Source of the DNA: Camellia lanceoleosa
Taxonomy: Eukaryota > Streptophyta > Magnoliopsida > Ericales > Theaceae
NCBI GenBank assembly: GCA_025200525.1
Contig: JANUSC010000384.1
Span: 141,064-205,063, forward strand
Direction of reading: 5' to 3'
DNA: 64,000 bases
The notes beneath the pieces were generated by a model, which saw only the letters and a list, made by a program, of their open reading frames with translations, was not told the origin of the DNA and ran no database searches. Shown in pieces: positions 11,597-23,015 of the stretch; the stretch's first letter is position 1; each line of letters opens with the position of its first letter. The position numbers and the translations under genes were made by a program.

Positions 11597-13317
11597 AAAA
11601 GTTTGGTCCCCAAACTTAAGGTACCTTGTTCCAAGAATAATTCTGGATGTCGATTTTTCATTTCTTCTTCCATTTCCCATGTGGCATCCTTGCCGTAATG
11701 CTCTTTCCATTCCACCTTTACCATTGGTATTGACTTGTTTCTCAATTGCCTAACTTGTCTGTCAACAATAGACGTCGGTCTCTCTTCATAATCTAAGTTC
11801 TCGTTAACTTCAATTCCAGAGAAATCAATCACATGCAGTGGATCCCGAATATACTTCCTTAACATCGAAATGTGAAATACATTATGGACTTGGCTCAATT
11901 CTGGCGGCAGAGCAAGTCTGTAGGCAACAGTGTTAACTTTGTCCAAAATTTCAAATGGCCCAATATAACGGGGCGCTAACTTACCTTTCTCCCCAAATCT
12001 GGAAACTCCTTTCATTGGTGAAACTTTCAGGAATACATGATCCCCAACTTCGAATTCTAACTCGTTCCTTCTCTGGTCGCCATAGCTCTTTTGTCGGCTC
12101 TGGGCGGTTCTAATCCTCTGTTGGATAAGTTTAATCTTCTCTGTTGTTACTTGAATCAGTATGGGACCAAGCAGAGCTCTGTCTCCCACTTCGGTCCAGC
12201 ATATCGGCGATCTGCATTTCCTCCCATACAAAGCCTCATACGGTGCCATACCAATGCTCGCTTGATAACTGTTGTTGTAGGCGAATTCCACTAAGGGTAA
12301 ATGCATTCCCCAATTTCCTTGGAAGTCCAATACACAAAGTCTAAGCATATCTTCAAGTGTCTGAATCGTTCTCTCTGTTTGCCCATCTGTCTGGGGATGA
12401 AAAGCTGTACTAAATCTTAGTTCGGTTCCAAAGGCCCTCTGTAGACTCTGCCAAAATCTGGAGACAAATTTAGGATCTCTGTCTGACACTATTGACATCG
12501 GCACTCCATGAAGCCTAACAATCTCATTTACATATAGTAGGGCAAGTTGATCGGCGTTGAAGGTAGTTTTAACAGGCAAAAAGTGTGCTGACTTGGTTAG
12601 TCTATCTACCACAACCCAAATCGAATCCATACCTTTCTGTGTCTTCGGCAGTCCAACCACAAAATCCATGGAGATGTGTTCCCACTTCCATTCAGGGATC
12701 GGCAAAGGTTGTAAGAGTCCTGCTGGTCTTTGATGTTCTGCTTTTACTTGTTGACAATGCAGACACTGAGACACGAATTCGGCTATTTCTCTTTTCATAT
12801 TCGGCCACCAAAATGTCTGTTTCACGTCTTGGTACATCTTAGTGTTCCCTAGATGAACAGCAAACTTGGAATTATGAGCTTCCAGCAAAATTTTCCTTTT
12901 TAACTCTAGAACATCGGCCACACACAATCTCCCTTCAAACTTGAGCACTTGGTTCTCAAAGGTGTACCCTGACCTCGGCTTCGTAACAATCTCCTCGGCT
13001 AACTTTCTGAAGAATTTATCCTCCATTTGCCTTGCCTTTACTTCTTCAACAACAGTTGATTCTACTGAAATCATGGTCAAACATGCCAAATTCCCAACTG
13101 ACTTTCTGCTCAAAGCGTCGGCTACGCTGTTAGCTTTTCCTGGGTGATATTGAATCTGCATATCATAGTCTTTCAACAGCTCAAGCCATCTTCTCTGCCT
13201 CAAATTCAATTCTTTCTGAGTGAACAGGTATTTTAAACTCTTATGATCTGTAAAAACCTGACAAGAAGCCCCATACAGGTAGTGACGCCAAATCTTTAAA
13301 GCAAATACAATGGCTGC
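11593..13317 (-). CDS. RNase H end, integrase and chromodomain (element A)
   Basis: Part of gag-pol downstream of the 13318 stop. It opens with the end of RNase H ([20 protein letters not shown]), then the integrase zinc-binding HHCC region (near 12755-12870, ...[11 protein letters not shown]), and the catalytic core with the DDE signature: Asp in MDFVVGLP, Asp in VSDRDPKF, Glu in [21 protein letters not shown]-type module follows ([20 protein letters not shown]), then a chromodomain-like tail ([20 protein letters not shown]). Integrase inserts the cDNA into the host chromosome. In chromoviruses the tail is thought to steer integration toward modified chromatin. Full family length; no internal break. 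Confidence 0.92.
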   Translation of the reverse strand, partial: AAIVFALKIWRHYLYGASCQVFTDHKSLKYLFTQKELNLRQRRWLELLKDYDMQIQYHPGKANSVADALSRKSVGNLACLTMISVESTVVEEVKARQMEDKFFRKLAEEIVTKPRSGYTFENQVLKFEGRLCVADVLELKRKILLEAHNSKFAVHLGNTKMYQDVKQTFWWPNMKREIAEFVSQCLHCQQVKAEHQRPAGLLQPLPIPEWKWEHISMDFVVGLPKTQKGMDSIWVVVDRLTKSAHFLPVKTTFNADQLALLYVNEIVRLHGVPMSIVSDRDPKFVSRFWQSLQRAFGTELRFSTAFHPQTDGQTERTIQTLEDMLRLCVLDFQGNWGMHLPLVEFAYNNSYQASIGMAPYEALYGRKCRSPICWTEVGDRALLGPILIQVTTEKIKLIQQRIRTAQSRQKSYGDQRRNELEFEVGDHVFLKVSPMKGVSRFGEKGKLAPRYIGPFEILDKVNTVAYRLALPPELSQVHNVFHISMLRKYIRDPLHVIDFSGIEVNENLDYEERPTSIVDRQVRQLRNKSIPMVKVEWKEHYGKDATWEMEEEMKNRHPELFLEQGTLSLGTKLF

Positions 13318-13320
13318 TTA

Positions 13321-15885
13321 CTCCAAATCATGGGTAGGATAGTTCTTCTCATGGGGCTTCAACTGACGAGATGCATACGCTACGACTTTACCTTTTTGCA
13401 TTAATACACAGCCCAAACCCTTATGCGACGCATCACTATAGATATGAAATTCCTCATTGCCTGATGGAAGTACAAGTACTGGTGTTGTGACTAACCTTGT
13501 CTTCAGTTCCTGGAAAGCGGACTCCCGATCTTCAGTCCATTCATACGGTGCTCCTTTCTTAGTCAGTTGCGTCAATGGAATTCCAATCCTGAAGAAATCT
13601 TTCACAAACTTCTTGTAATAACCTGCCAAACCCAGAAAACTTCGGACCTCGGACACATTGGTCGGCCTCGGCCAATTCACTACGGCTTCAAATTTGCTAG
13701 GATCAACCGAGATACCTTCTTCATTTATCACATGACCCAGAAATGAAATAGTAGAAAGCCAAAACTCACACTTATTAAACTTAGCATACAGTTTCCGGTC
13801 TCTCAAAATCTGCAAAGCAATTTTCAAATGATTCTCATGTTCAGCTTCACTCTTGGAATAAATTAATATATCATCGATGAAGACGACCACAAATTCATCT
13901 AAGTGGGGCTTGAAGACTCTGTTCATTAAATCCATGAATGCAGCAGGGGCATTGGTCAGTCCAAAAGGCATCACTAAAAACTCGTAGTGGCCATACCTAG
14001 TCCGGAAGGCGGTCTTCTCAACATCCTCGGCTTTAACCTTAAGCTGATGGTAGCCTGACCTAAGGTCAACCTTGGAAAAGACTCGAGCTCCTTGTAGCTG
14101 ATCAAGCAAATCATCAATCCTAGGTAATGGGTACTTATTCTTAATGGTGACCTTATTGAGTTCTCTATAATCGATACAAAGGCGGAGTGTACCATCCTTT
14201 TTCTTAACAAATAAAACGGGTGCTCCCCATGGTGAAGTGCTCGGCCTAATAAATCCCTTATCCAACAATTCCTGCAGTTGCAGTTTCAACTCCCTAAGCT
14301 CGGCTGGGGCCATTCTATATGGTGTCTTGGAGATCGGCTGTGTTCCCGATATGATATCAACAGTAAAGTCTATTTCCCTATCAACTAATTGGCCAGGCAA
14401 GTCATCCGGAAAAACGTCGGCGAATTCATTAACAACTGGAACGTCGGCTAAAATAGCATTTCCGTTCTGATTACTCAGTATACTACATAGATAACCCTTA
14501 CACCCTTTTTGGATCAACTTACAGGCCTTCATGGATGAGATTAAGTAAGGTGGGGGCACTACTCCTTTCCCCTGAAAGGTAACCTCGGCTATATTTGGGG
14601 GTTTCAATGTGACACTCTTCGAAACACAATTAATAGATGTGTAATTCGCTACTAACCAATCCATTCCCAGTATAACATCAAAATGAGCTATGTCCAATGG
14701 CATTAAGTCAACTAACAATTCAACATTCTCAATCATAACCACACATGCTCTATAGATGGATGCAACAATCATAGATTTCCCAGATGGAGTAGACACAAAT
14801 AATACATGCTCAAGGGGTTCTAATTTCCTATTAATCTTCTCGGCAAACTTAGCAGATACAAACGAATGGGTAGAACCCGAATCAATCAACACATAAGCAT
14901 CTTGAGAGCAAATAGAGAGGGTACCTGACACTACTGCTTCAGCATTCTGAGTGTCTCCGGGTACTAGTGCAAATACTCTGCCCTGCCTCGTCTGTCCTTT
15001 CCCCACGTTACCCTTTTGAGCGGTACCCGAGGTGCTCTCACCTTTCTTGCTATTTTCAGTCTTTGTCTTCGGACAATCTTTCACAAAATGACCCATTTTG
15101 CCACATTCGTAGCAAGCTCCCGACGTCCGGCGACAGACCCCGAAATGTTGCTTCCCACAATCCGAACACGTCAGCTTAGTATTACCTTCCTGCTTTGGAT
15201 AACCAGTACTGCCCTTAGTCATCTTCTTCTTGGTGTCCAACTGAGGTCGGCGACTGTCATAGTTCTGCCTCTTTCGCTGATTCTCTCCCGAGCTCTGGTA
15301 TCTGTTCAAGTTAGCTTCGGCCAAAATGGCTTTGTCCAATACTTCGGCATAGGTCGGCATATTGTGCAGGTTAACCCGGTCTTGAATCGGTCCGCGAAGT
15401 CCACCTTCAAACTTTCTAGCCTTCATGTATTCATCATTGGCCATGTGGGGTGCAAACCTTGCCAATTCAGTAAAAGCGCGGTCATATTCTGCCACTGTTC
15501 GGTTGCCTTGTGTCAAAGTCTGAAATTCAGCAGCCTTGCGGTTCCGCACACTGAGGGGAAAATGTTTGTTGTAAAACAGTTTTAAAAACCTTGCCCAAGT
15601 TAAACCAGGGTTAGTTTCTCTGATCATCATCCACCATCTTCGAGCGTCATCGTCCAAGGTAAATGCAGCTAATGTCACCTTCTGAACATCGGTGCTGGGG
15701 AAGATCTCAAACAGTTTCTCCATTTCCAAAACCCACGCCTCGGCCTTCATCGGCTCTATACCTCCAGAGAACCTTGGTGGTTTCATTTTCTTGAATTCCC
15801 TGATCAAAGCTATTGTGCCATCTCCATATAAGGCTGGCTGCGGAGGAGCTTGTGGCACTGGAGGAGGGGGAGGCGGGACTACATT
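13321..15885 (-). CDS. Gag, protease, reverse transcriptase, RNase H (element A)
   Basis: Open for 855 codons between the two stops. Gag capsid of the retrotransposon type spans about 15380-15770 ([19 protein letters not shown]). Two zinc knuckles lie near 15060-15175 ([26 protein letters not shown]) and bind RNA. The protease active site is [10 protein letters not shown] near 14865-14900, followed by [12 protein letters not shown] shows [11 protein letters not shown] and the catalytic [10 protein letters not shown] near 13850-13885. RNase H begins with [16 protein letters not shown] near 13430. The first internal ATG (15858) is only the first after the stop; translation would normally start at 16041. 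Confidence 0.93.
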
Positions 15886-16041
15886 TCAGCCGTTTGTTTG
15901 CTCGGCCTGGGTCGATGTAGCACTAGCATACTGCTGTCTTGTCTGCCTCAACTCGCGGGCCAATCCTTCCACTAATCTTTCCAATCTGTCCAATCTGTCT
16001 TCGGACTGATCTCGGCCCAGTGGAGGTCTACCTCTCCTCAT
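15886..16041 (-). CDS. Gag N-terminus of element A, stopped early
   Basis: 51 codons from ATG (MRRGRPPLGRDQ), with a likely coiled-coil stretch (RLDRLERLVEGLARELRQTR), ending at TGA. The downstream 13321-15885 segment is in the same frame and continues with a proline run ([13 protein letters not shown]) before the capsid. The TGA is what CGA would become by C-to-T change at a CpG. Confidence 0.85.
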   Translation of the reverse strand: MRRGRPPLGRDQSEDRLDRLERLVEGLARELRQTRQQYASATSTQAEQTNG

Positions 16042-16241
16042 GATGCTATGATTATACAAAGCGTGACTTTTAAAACAATTAAACAAATAACCACGTAGGC
16101 AAGTAACAAATTGACATATCAAGACAATGCACACCTTGTTCAAATAACAAGTACTATGATGCAACCCTAGCATCTTTCTAAGGGAATTCCTATGCTCTTT
16201 AGGACTCAAAGTGTGTGAATAACGGATACTAAGGAACTTGT

Positions 16242-16253
16242 GCTCTGATACCA
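16242..16253 (-). other. Primer-binding site of element A (initiator-Met tRNA)
   Basis: Minus-strand TGGTATCAGAGC lies a few bases inside the 5' LTR (LTR edge at 16257). It matches the complement of the 3' end of plant initiator methionine tRNA, the usual primer of Ty3/gypsy and Ty1/copia elements. Confidence 0.92.
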
Positions 16254-16256
16254 TTC

Positions 16257-18844
16257 TGTCACGACCCCAACCCGCCCCTAGTAGGATGGTGCCGAGATGG
16301 CCAGTAATTCGTGATTACCGAAGGCCAAGTTATCAAAATGCCACACACAACAAGGTACATATAGGGGGCTTACAAAATGCGGAAGCAATAAATCAAAATA
16401 CAGGTGGTCCATAAGAGCTGTGCGTAAATCAAATGAGAAGACATATACAATATGATCTTACAACCCGTCCAAAAATAACAAAATACAATTCACATCTTGA
16501 TCAAACGGCTTCTAAGCCGACATGTACAAAATACAGGGAATACAAGCCAAGAAGCATGATTTTCAAGATTTGCTGACGAAAAATACAAAATGCCGACGTA
16601 AACACATAATGCCGAGGTAGAAGCAGCATGGCCGACAAGAATGCAAAACAAGCCGACGTAAATCAAGTATCCAAAACAAGCTGGTAAACATAACTAGGCG
16701 TCGCCGCCGTCCTGCTCATCACCTACATATATATATAGAGGGTGAGTATGGAAACTCAGTGAATGATACTAGTAATAAAGGCTTTGCATGAATATAGCCG
16801 AAGTCTGTACAAAACAAATATGCCAAAACCATACAAATACAAGCCGAGATCTTTTCAAAGCAAAACACAATAAGCCTTTACCAAGTCAAAGGATGAACCG
16901 TATTCATCTTTCAAATCTTACAACTTTCAAGGGATGCTCATGACATCGGCAAGCATAGTACAAAAGCTTTCCAAACAATCAGTATGAGTAGTAACCCGTT
17001 AGTAGCAAAAACCAAGACTTGTACGATCCGTAATCGTTTTAGACAAAATGGTGCTGCGAAAGTTTAGAGTCCTCCAGCCCGAGGGACTTGCGTTACTTAG
17101 GCCCGTAGCCCCTTTTAACGCGATAAATTTTCCAAGAAAGGACCGTATCCTTTATATACAAGAGACTGTGTCACTTAGGCCCGTAGCCCTTTTTGACCAT
17201 TGGTGCTGCGAAAGTTTATAGTCCACCAGCCCAAGGGACTTGTGTTCCAAGGAAGGACCGTATCCTTTTATCCAAAATGCTGCGAAAGTTTAGAGTCCTC
17301 CAGCTAAGGGACTTTTACACTTAGTGCTGCGAAAGTTTATAGTCCTCCAGCCAAGGGACTTCTCAAGATAACATCAAGACCAAGCTTATACTTGATACAT
17401 CGAATTAGGCTAATCATTCATGCTTAACAAATACTTTCATCAAAACGAAGCAAGACAAGATTTATCAAAGCAGTTTAACATAGCTTTATTAAAAGCACCA
17501 CTCACCTCGGTCTTCAGGTGTAGGCTCAAAGCAAGATCAAAGTCCTGACAAATCACATGGCAAATCACATTCTCAAAACAAGCTTTACATACACGTAATG
17601 ATCTCGGCACTCTCACCGAATCCAAGTTAATAACAAGGCAAAACATGCTGGGGGTCAAAACGTTATCTCCCATCTCGGGGAAACACACTGGGTACCGTCC
17701 AGGTCTAGCCGAGGTCCCACACCTCCTCGCCGAGGTGTGGACCCGATGGCCACAATCAAAACAAAACCAGGAAACCAAGGTTTCCTTTCAAAGAACTGGA
17801 TGAACAAGAGCATCAAGAACATCAAGATCATGCATGCTGAAATCTTAACTTATTTATACGAAATCTGAGGTTTTCTTGCTAAGAGTTCAAAAACGTGGAC
17901 CTGGGTACCCATACAAGAAGATCATGCAAAAAAAAACAAACACAAAAACATGATTCTAGTTCCAGCTTCTCGAATCAAAACAAGGCTCTTCTTCAAGAAC
18001 ACATGAACATCATTTTCTCTTTCAAAACCAACTTCAAATCAATGCATGACACGCAAAACAGATTCGATCATGCAATGCAGCTAGACCATCAATAAGAATA
18101 ACCGAAGCAAATCAAGATTCTAACCTCCGATCACGAATCTAACGGTTTGATCTTCCAAGATCAAGCTCGAAAGTCACCTCTCTCACTCTAAAGCTCTTCC
18201 TTCTCCTTGAGAGCTTCTCTCTCTAAAAACAAAGCTTGAGACAAGAATGATTTGTCTCTGAGGCCACCGGCTGTCTAAACACTCAGCTCGGACACGTGGC
18301 ATCACCGGGTTGGTTCTGTTCAAAAAGGTGACTGATTGATAAGACAAGTCCCTGACAAAGCGTACACAACAAGCTTGGTAGCAAGACACATCGGCAAGCA
18401 AGGACATCGGCAATAGTCAAAACTTCGGCAACAGGTCAACAAAGACATCGGCTAGGGAGGACGGCACTTGACTAAGCTGTGCCACACCTTGGCCTGGGTA
18501 TGCCACATCTCGGCTTAGGCCATACCTGCTCAAAGACAAAGATCACTTAGCACAAAACATGTCGGCCTCGGCTCTAAACACTTCGGCCCAAGGGTGACAT
18601 CTCGACAAACATGCCGTGGTGAAGATGGAGGTCGGCTAAGGTTCCAAAACTGTTCTAAATGCAAAGGTTCAAAGGCGAACTAGGCTAAGCCAACCTCGGC
18701 TACACACCAAGCAAGGTACAAGATCAAGCAAGTAATATAAGACAAAGCAAGGCAAAGCAAGATAACAACATTTATAAAGATAACAAGACAAGATCATACA
18801 TGAATGTATGCAAGTATGACTTAATCAAAGTGAGGGTTGTTACA
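16257..18844 (-). repeat. Element A 5' LTR
   Basis: 2,588 bp, TGTCACGACC...GGTTGTTACA, the partner of 8991-11581. It carries the same TGCTGCGAAAGTTTA modules (about 17050-17362) and the same 112-codon minus frame (17440-17778). The TATA-like GTATAAATAAG (minus strand) is near 17848, downstream of the TCGGC-rich segment (about 18290-18710) in the LTR's sense. The right flank begins with the target duplication TGTGA. Confidence 0.95.
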
Positions 18845-18849
18845 TGTGA

Positions 18850-20011
18850 CTTCTCCACACATGGTATAAGATATTCCGTTCAAGTTAAAGAAAATGCTTA
18901 ATCTATCCCATTTGTTCCAAAACACTTGGTTTTCCTCCAAATTATTCTTCAGCATTCCTCGAGTAAATCACAACATAGTCACCCCACAAAACCCATCACA
19001 CTCACGGTGGTGTTACAATACCCAAAACAAGATTTTCCACAATGAGAACCCCTATAAATTTTAGAAATGCCAGTAACGTAATAACACAAAGGAAGAAATT
19101 GCACACCATTGATCACATAATGGTGGAAAGCGCTTATAAGACCAAAGTTCTCAACCGAAATCCCAAACTAGTTACTACCACTCAAATAACCTTCCAACTG
19201 TCCATGAGGGACTTACATTCCACACCAAGACACCGTTTAATTACACAACCTACAATTTCGACTGATTCTCGAGGTGACTATATGTCAACCAACCAAAGTA
19301 TTGACTAATCAGCTATCTAACTTTATTCACTCGTGTCAGTCTTCAACACGAACATCTTGCTCAACCTCGCCAACTTCTAAATAGGGTTCCATACACAACC
19401 TCTCCGGTTCAATGAATCACTCCGGATTCTTCAAAGTTACCCCATGGTACTCAAACTTTTCATTCATCCCTCACACGTATGCCTAAGCGGCACACACATC
19501 CTTGCTTTACATTTGAGTCCTAACCGAACTCTTCAAGTCAAACCCAATACACCATCTCAAGTCAACGCACACAAGGACCGAATAAGTCGAAACAACTCTG
19601 ACAAAGTGCATCACTCACTCTACACAATCTTACTGCCTCACTCGGAGTTCCACTATCCAAATTAGACGACAAACACCCACACCAAAGTGACCCAACAATT
19701 TCAAACATTAAATTACTCAACCCAATCGTTAACTACACAATTGCCTTACCAAGGCACTCTCCTGGGATTGCCCTATGACCGATCCCCTTCTACACATATT
19801 CTAATAACAACATACGAACCACACACCACCACATATCATACTAGCGAAACCTTCTCACTTAATGCACGATATTCTACACCCATACTAAATTCCTTATTCT
19901 GAGGATGTACTCACAACCTCGACTGAATTCACAATAACGAAATTTACCCACTTGTTCCCTCACACTAAGTTAACCAACAAAGGCTTACCACACTACAACA
20001 CCCTCGTTATA
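18850..20011. other. Non-coding flank, continuation of the M1 element
   Basis: The sequence contiguous with 8990 before element A inserted. It is C/A-rich, with no domain I recognise and no second LTR. It is probably decayed internal retrotransposon DNA. Short open frames here show no family signature. Confidence 0.4.
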
Positions 20012-20460
20012 TTTTTTATGGTTATAGTTGCTGATATGCTCAACTGATATGGTCTTACATTTTTCAGTCTCTACTTAACATTGCTTAACATATGTAAATC
20101 TTATACTTCCTAGCTGTATATATTCCAACGGCTATATATTGCTTAACATTTGTTCTTGCCTATTTTTTATATAATGAAACTTAATGAATTACGATTATAA
20201 TGATAAAAATCAAACACAGTCTCTGTGTCATTTCTCTATATTTACATTTTTTATGGTTATAGTTGCTGATATGCTCAACTGATATGGTTTTACATTTTTC
20301 AGTCTCTACTTAACATTGCTTAACATATGTAAATCTTATACTTCCTAGCTTTATATATTCCAACGGCCATATATTGCTTAACATTTGTTCTTGCCTATTT
20401 TTTATATAATGAAACTCAATGAATTACGATTATAATGATAAAAATCAAACACAACATTAT
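20012..20460. repeat. 235-bp-period direct repeat
   Basis: A unit of about 207 bp beginning TTTTTTATGGTTATAGTTGC and ending GATAAAAATCAAACACA is present at 20012 and 20247, differing at only a few positions. A short spacer (TCTCTGTGTCATTTCTC) separates them. Non-coding. Confidence 0.85.
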
Positions 20461-20545
20461 AAAAATCAAACACAACATTTATACTAATTAATGCAAAGAA
20501 ACTCTCAAAGAAAAGCCCCAATATATACACACAAGGTGTAACAAT

Positions 20546-20765
20546 TTAGATCAATCAAAATAGTCCCATTGGTTGAATTAGGATGGTTAAAGAAGCCTTC
20601 TAATAGAAATTATAAAAATTAGATCAATCAAAATAGTCCCTTTTAGATCAATCAATTTATATAAATGAGAGAACTCATTAAAAGATCAATCAAAATAGTC
20701 CCTTTTAATCAACTGTCTTATAAAAATTATATAAATGAGAGAACTCATCAAAAGATCTAAGTAAT
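20546..20765. repeat. Short direct repeats with GATCAATCAAAATAGTCCC
   Basis: GATCAATCAAAATAGTCCC occurs near 20551, 20622 and 20684, and ATATAAATGAGAGAACTCAT occurs twice (near 20650 and 20730). Degenerate tandem array, non-coding. Confidence 0.7.
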
Positions 20766-20945
20766 AAATGAGAGAACACATGAAAAGATATTGGTAAATG
20801 TTGATAATTTAGATAACGGATGCATAGAGGTACTTTATTAAATTAGAAACATAGAGATAGAAAATTAAACAACGGCATACTGTCCAAAAAATCCAAGTCA
20901 TAGATCAAAGTAATATAAATTGATTCATTGCACCTATAAATCGAA

Positions 20946-21171
20946 TTGCGTGTAATCGAAGAAAATAATGTTGTCGATGAGTTGGCTAATTGTGGTTGGA
21001 AGCGAAATTGGGCATGTCATTTGACTCTGAACAAAATTGCATATGACTTTTATAATACCTATATGTCGGAGAAGGTGGGCTTTAGTATTAGGAAGGCATA
21101 TGCACACAAGATCAAACATCCTAAGGAAATAACTTCACGGACTTTTGTATGTTGCAAAGAGGGAAGCGAGA
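20946..21171 (+). pseudogene. FAR1/FHY3-like DNA-binding domain fragment
   Basis: A 75-codon plus-strand frame whose second half, from 21039, reads AYDFYNTYMSEKVGFSIRKA ... ITSRTFVCCKEGSE. This resembles the N-terminal FAR1 DNA-binding domain of FAR1/FHY3 and related MULE-derived proteins (pattern AYxFYxxYAxxxGFSxRK...SRTFVCxKEG). The match stops abruptly at 21171, where a Helitron-like 5' end starts (A|TCCACTAGTATTATATAAAG). No zinc-finger end or transposase-like domain follows. It is a captured or interrupted exon from a FAR1-related gene or MULE, and the only host-like coding piece in the window. Confidence 0.6.
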
Positions 21172-21260
21172 TCCACTAGTATTATATAAAGAAAAGCGGG
21201 TTTCTAACCCACAAGTTTTGTGAGAGCTCCAATATCCCAATCTTAATTTTTAATTTTTTT
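21172..21260 (+). mobile_element. Helitron-like 5' end inserted in the FAR1 fragment
   Basis: Begins TC at an A|T junction and continues CACTAGTATTATATAAAG ... GCGGGTTTCTAACCCACAAG ... GAGCTCCAATATCCCAATC. The same 5' region occurs at 29308 (plus) and near 5865 (minus). The matching 3' end is not certain; the hairpin-CTAG at 29284-29307 is a candidate if the two solo LTRs between are later insertions. Confidence 0.45.
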
Positions 21261-21377
21261 ATTTAAAAGAACAAAACTTAGCATTTATTGACTTTTTCCA
21301 ACTCACAAGTCTTTTGACTTCTTTCATACCTACTGTTACACCATTTCCAACTTCTTTCATATACATACATTAATCAG

Positions 21378-22073
21378 TAATTTTTATAAAAATAGTTTAG
21401 CAATCTCATCGCTAACCAAGAATTTTTTGTTTTAGATATCGATACTCGGTCAATCAAGAATTTTTTTAGGATAAATTATAAATACATTTTCTGAGATTTA
21501 ATTAAAATACGAATCGCCCTTGTAATTTTGAAAATTACATTTTATTCTTGAGAGTTTTAATTTTATAATAAATCGTCTATTTTATTAATAAATCATCAAA
21601 TCAATTAATAATTTTTAATAATGTTAGAAATATATTTCAATTAATAATTTAAATAATTTTATTATTGTATATGAGAGCAATTATAAATTTTATTTTTTTA
21701 ATTAATTCTATTAAATAAAAAATTTTAACAAAAAAATATTTATAATTTTTTAATATTTTAAATAAATCTCAAAAGAGTATTTATAATTTCTCTTTTTATA
21801 ATCCTCGCATGATAAAGCAAGCTGATTCTATTACTACTATTACTTTACTGTAAATAATTATTAGGTCCCACAGAGGCCTACATGCTTGGGACCGTTACAA
21901 TGTAAGATTATAGTGCTCCTTATGATTTGGTCATAATCAGAAGACCATACAAAATTAAAATTTGCAATGAAAATAAAAATTATAGTGCTCCTTTTGGCAT
22001 TAAGATTATGATTTGGTCAAAAAAAATTATTGGTTAGCGATGAGATTGCTAAATTATTTTTATAAAAAATCTA
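21378..22073. mobile_element. Inverted-repeat element, ~0.7 kb, non-coding
   Basis: The left edge contains TTTAGCAATCTCATCGCTAA and the right edge its inverse complement (TTAGCGATGAGATTGCTAAA), within about 50-bp inverted repeats bordered by TTTTTATAAAAAT. This is the form of a MITE or other non-autonomous DNA transposon. A degraded copy of another MITE sits inside (21469-21795). Family not assigned; no clear target duplication. Confidence 0.55.
21469..21795. mobile_element. Degraded MITE copy, same family as 23016-23361
   Basis: Aligns by eye along its length with the MITE at 23016: AGGATAAATTATAAATAC start, CATCAAATCAATTAATAA and GAGAGCAATTATAAATTTTA in the middle. The 3' inverted repeat is eroded. 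It is more AT-rich than its sister, consistent with age. Confidence 0.6.
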
Positions 22074-22123
22074 AAAAAAAAAATTGTATATTAAAAAAAA
22101 TCTAAAACAAATATAATTTTTTT

Positions 22124-22335
22124 ATTAAGTCTATCTATCTATCTATCTATTATATAAGTAAAAGGAGGTTTATAATCGCAAGTCTAGTGAGGATTCTAAT
22201 ATCTCAAACTAAAATTTCTAATTTTTTTAATTTTAAATAATTAAAAAAAAATCATCTATAGCTCTCATTCAAGCAAATATATATATATCTAAATTTATAA
22301 CTTTCAAATGAAAGTATATCATATATATATATTTA
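22124..22335 (+). other. CTAT repeat and Helitron-like 5' remnant
   Basis: A short TCTA tetranucleotide run (22130-22148) is followed by TATTATATAAGTAAAAGGAG, then GTTTATAATCGCAAGTCTAG, which loosely matches the Helitron 5' regions at 21180 and 29310. Too degraded to bound. Confidence 0.35.
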
Positions 22336-22945
22336 ATATCTCCAAATTTATGACTTTCAAATGGAAAGTATATCTCATATATATATATATATATGTATAA
22401 TAAAAAATAGAAAGTATACCAATCCATTTCAGAATTTAAATTTGAGGGCACTAAATATGGAAAGCATTCCATTAATTTAAATTTAAAACTATACTGATTT
22501 ATCCCATAATATATAAGCTTTAAATAATGATCTATTCTATGATTTAGCTATATATCTATATACTATTATAATTGCAAAATATTGTCATTTCATTAAGGTT
22601 GAAAGTTGTAATTCTTTTTTTCTCATTTTTTTTTAATTTTGTTTAAAAATATTTAATATCTCTAGAATTATGACTTTCAAATGGAAAGCATATCCAATAT
22701 ATAAAATAAAAAATAGAAAATATACTAATCCATTTCAAAATTCAAATTTGAGGGCCACTAAATATGGAGAGCATTCCATTAATTTAAATTTAAATTTATA
22801 ATAATTTATTCGATAATATATAATTTTTAAATAATGATCTATTCTATGATTTATCTATATATCTATATACTATTATAATTACAAAATATTGTCATTTCAT
22901 TAAGGTTGAAAGTTGTAATTCTTTTTTCTCATTTTTTTTTTATTT
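22336..22945. repeat. 307-bp tandem duplication
   Basis: Two copies of an AT-rich unit with a 307-bp period. AATAATGATCTATTCTATGA is at 22523 and 22830, and both copies end CATTAAGGTTGAAAGTTGTA then ATTCTTTTTTCTC. Non-coding. Confidence 0.8.
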
Positions 22946-23015
22946 TGTTTAATTTTTTGTTAATTCGTGTTACAATATGATTGGTCTATAAATTAATTTT
23001 ATATTCTTAAAATAT

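Larger units (their letters stand above)
11593..16041 (-). pseudogene. Element A gag-pol, one frame with two stops
   Basis: A single minus-strand frame runs from an ATG at 16041 (MRRGRPPLGRDQ) to a TAA at 11593, about 1,480 codons. Domains in order: Gag capsid, two zinc knuckles, aspartic protease, reverse transcriptase, RNase H, integrase, chromodomain-like tail. I see no frameshift. It is interrupted by TGA at 15886-15888 (Gag N-terminus; CGA to TGA would explain it) and TAA at 13318-13320 (RNase H, just after the conserved THDLE, where related copies have Leu). These may be real mutations or consensus errors. The 122-codon frame starting at 16254 uses an ATG inside the primer site and is not the real start. 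Confidence 0.9.
8991..18844 (-). mobile_element. Element A: near-complete Ty3/gypsy chromovirus
   Basis: A 9.85-kb element with LTRs 8991-11581 and 16257-18844, both TGTCACGACC...GGTTGTTACA, flanked by the perfect 5-bp duplication TGTGA (8986-8990 and 18845-18849). Order on the minus strand: 5' LTR, initiator-Met primer site, gag-pol in one frame, polypurine tract, 3' LTR. Counting by eye, the LTRs differ at roughly 28-30 substitutions plus small indels, about 1%, so this is the youngest large insertion in the window. Two in-frame stops break an otherwise single 1,480-codon frame. The long LTRs, single gag-pol frame and chromodomain fit the Tekay/Del group. Confidence 0.95.

Noticed and set aside
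15886..15888. Programmed stop readthrough in gag of element A
   Set aside because: The TGA sits in the Gag N-terminal linker, not at a gag-pol boundary, and is explained by CGA to TGA; no readthrough context is evident.
15886..16254. 122-codon frame as a separate gene before gag
   Set aside because: Its ATG lies within the tRNA primer-binding site, and it is in frame with gag-pol. The true start is probably the ATG at 16041 and its end is a premature stop.
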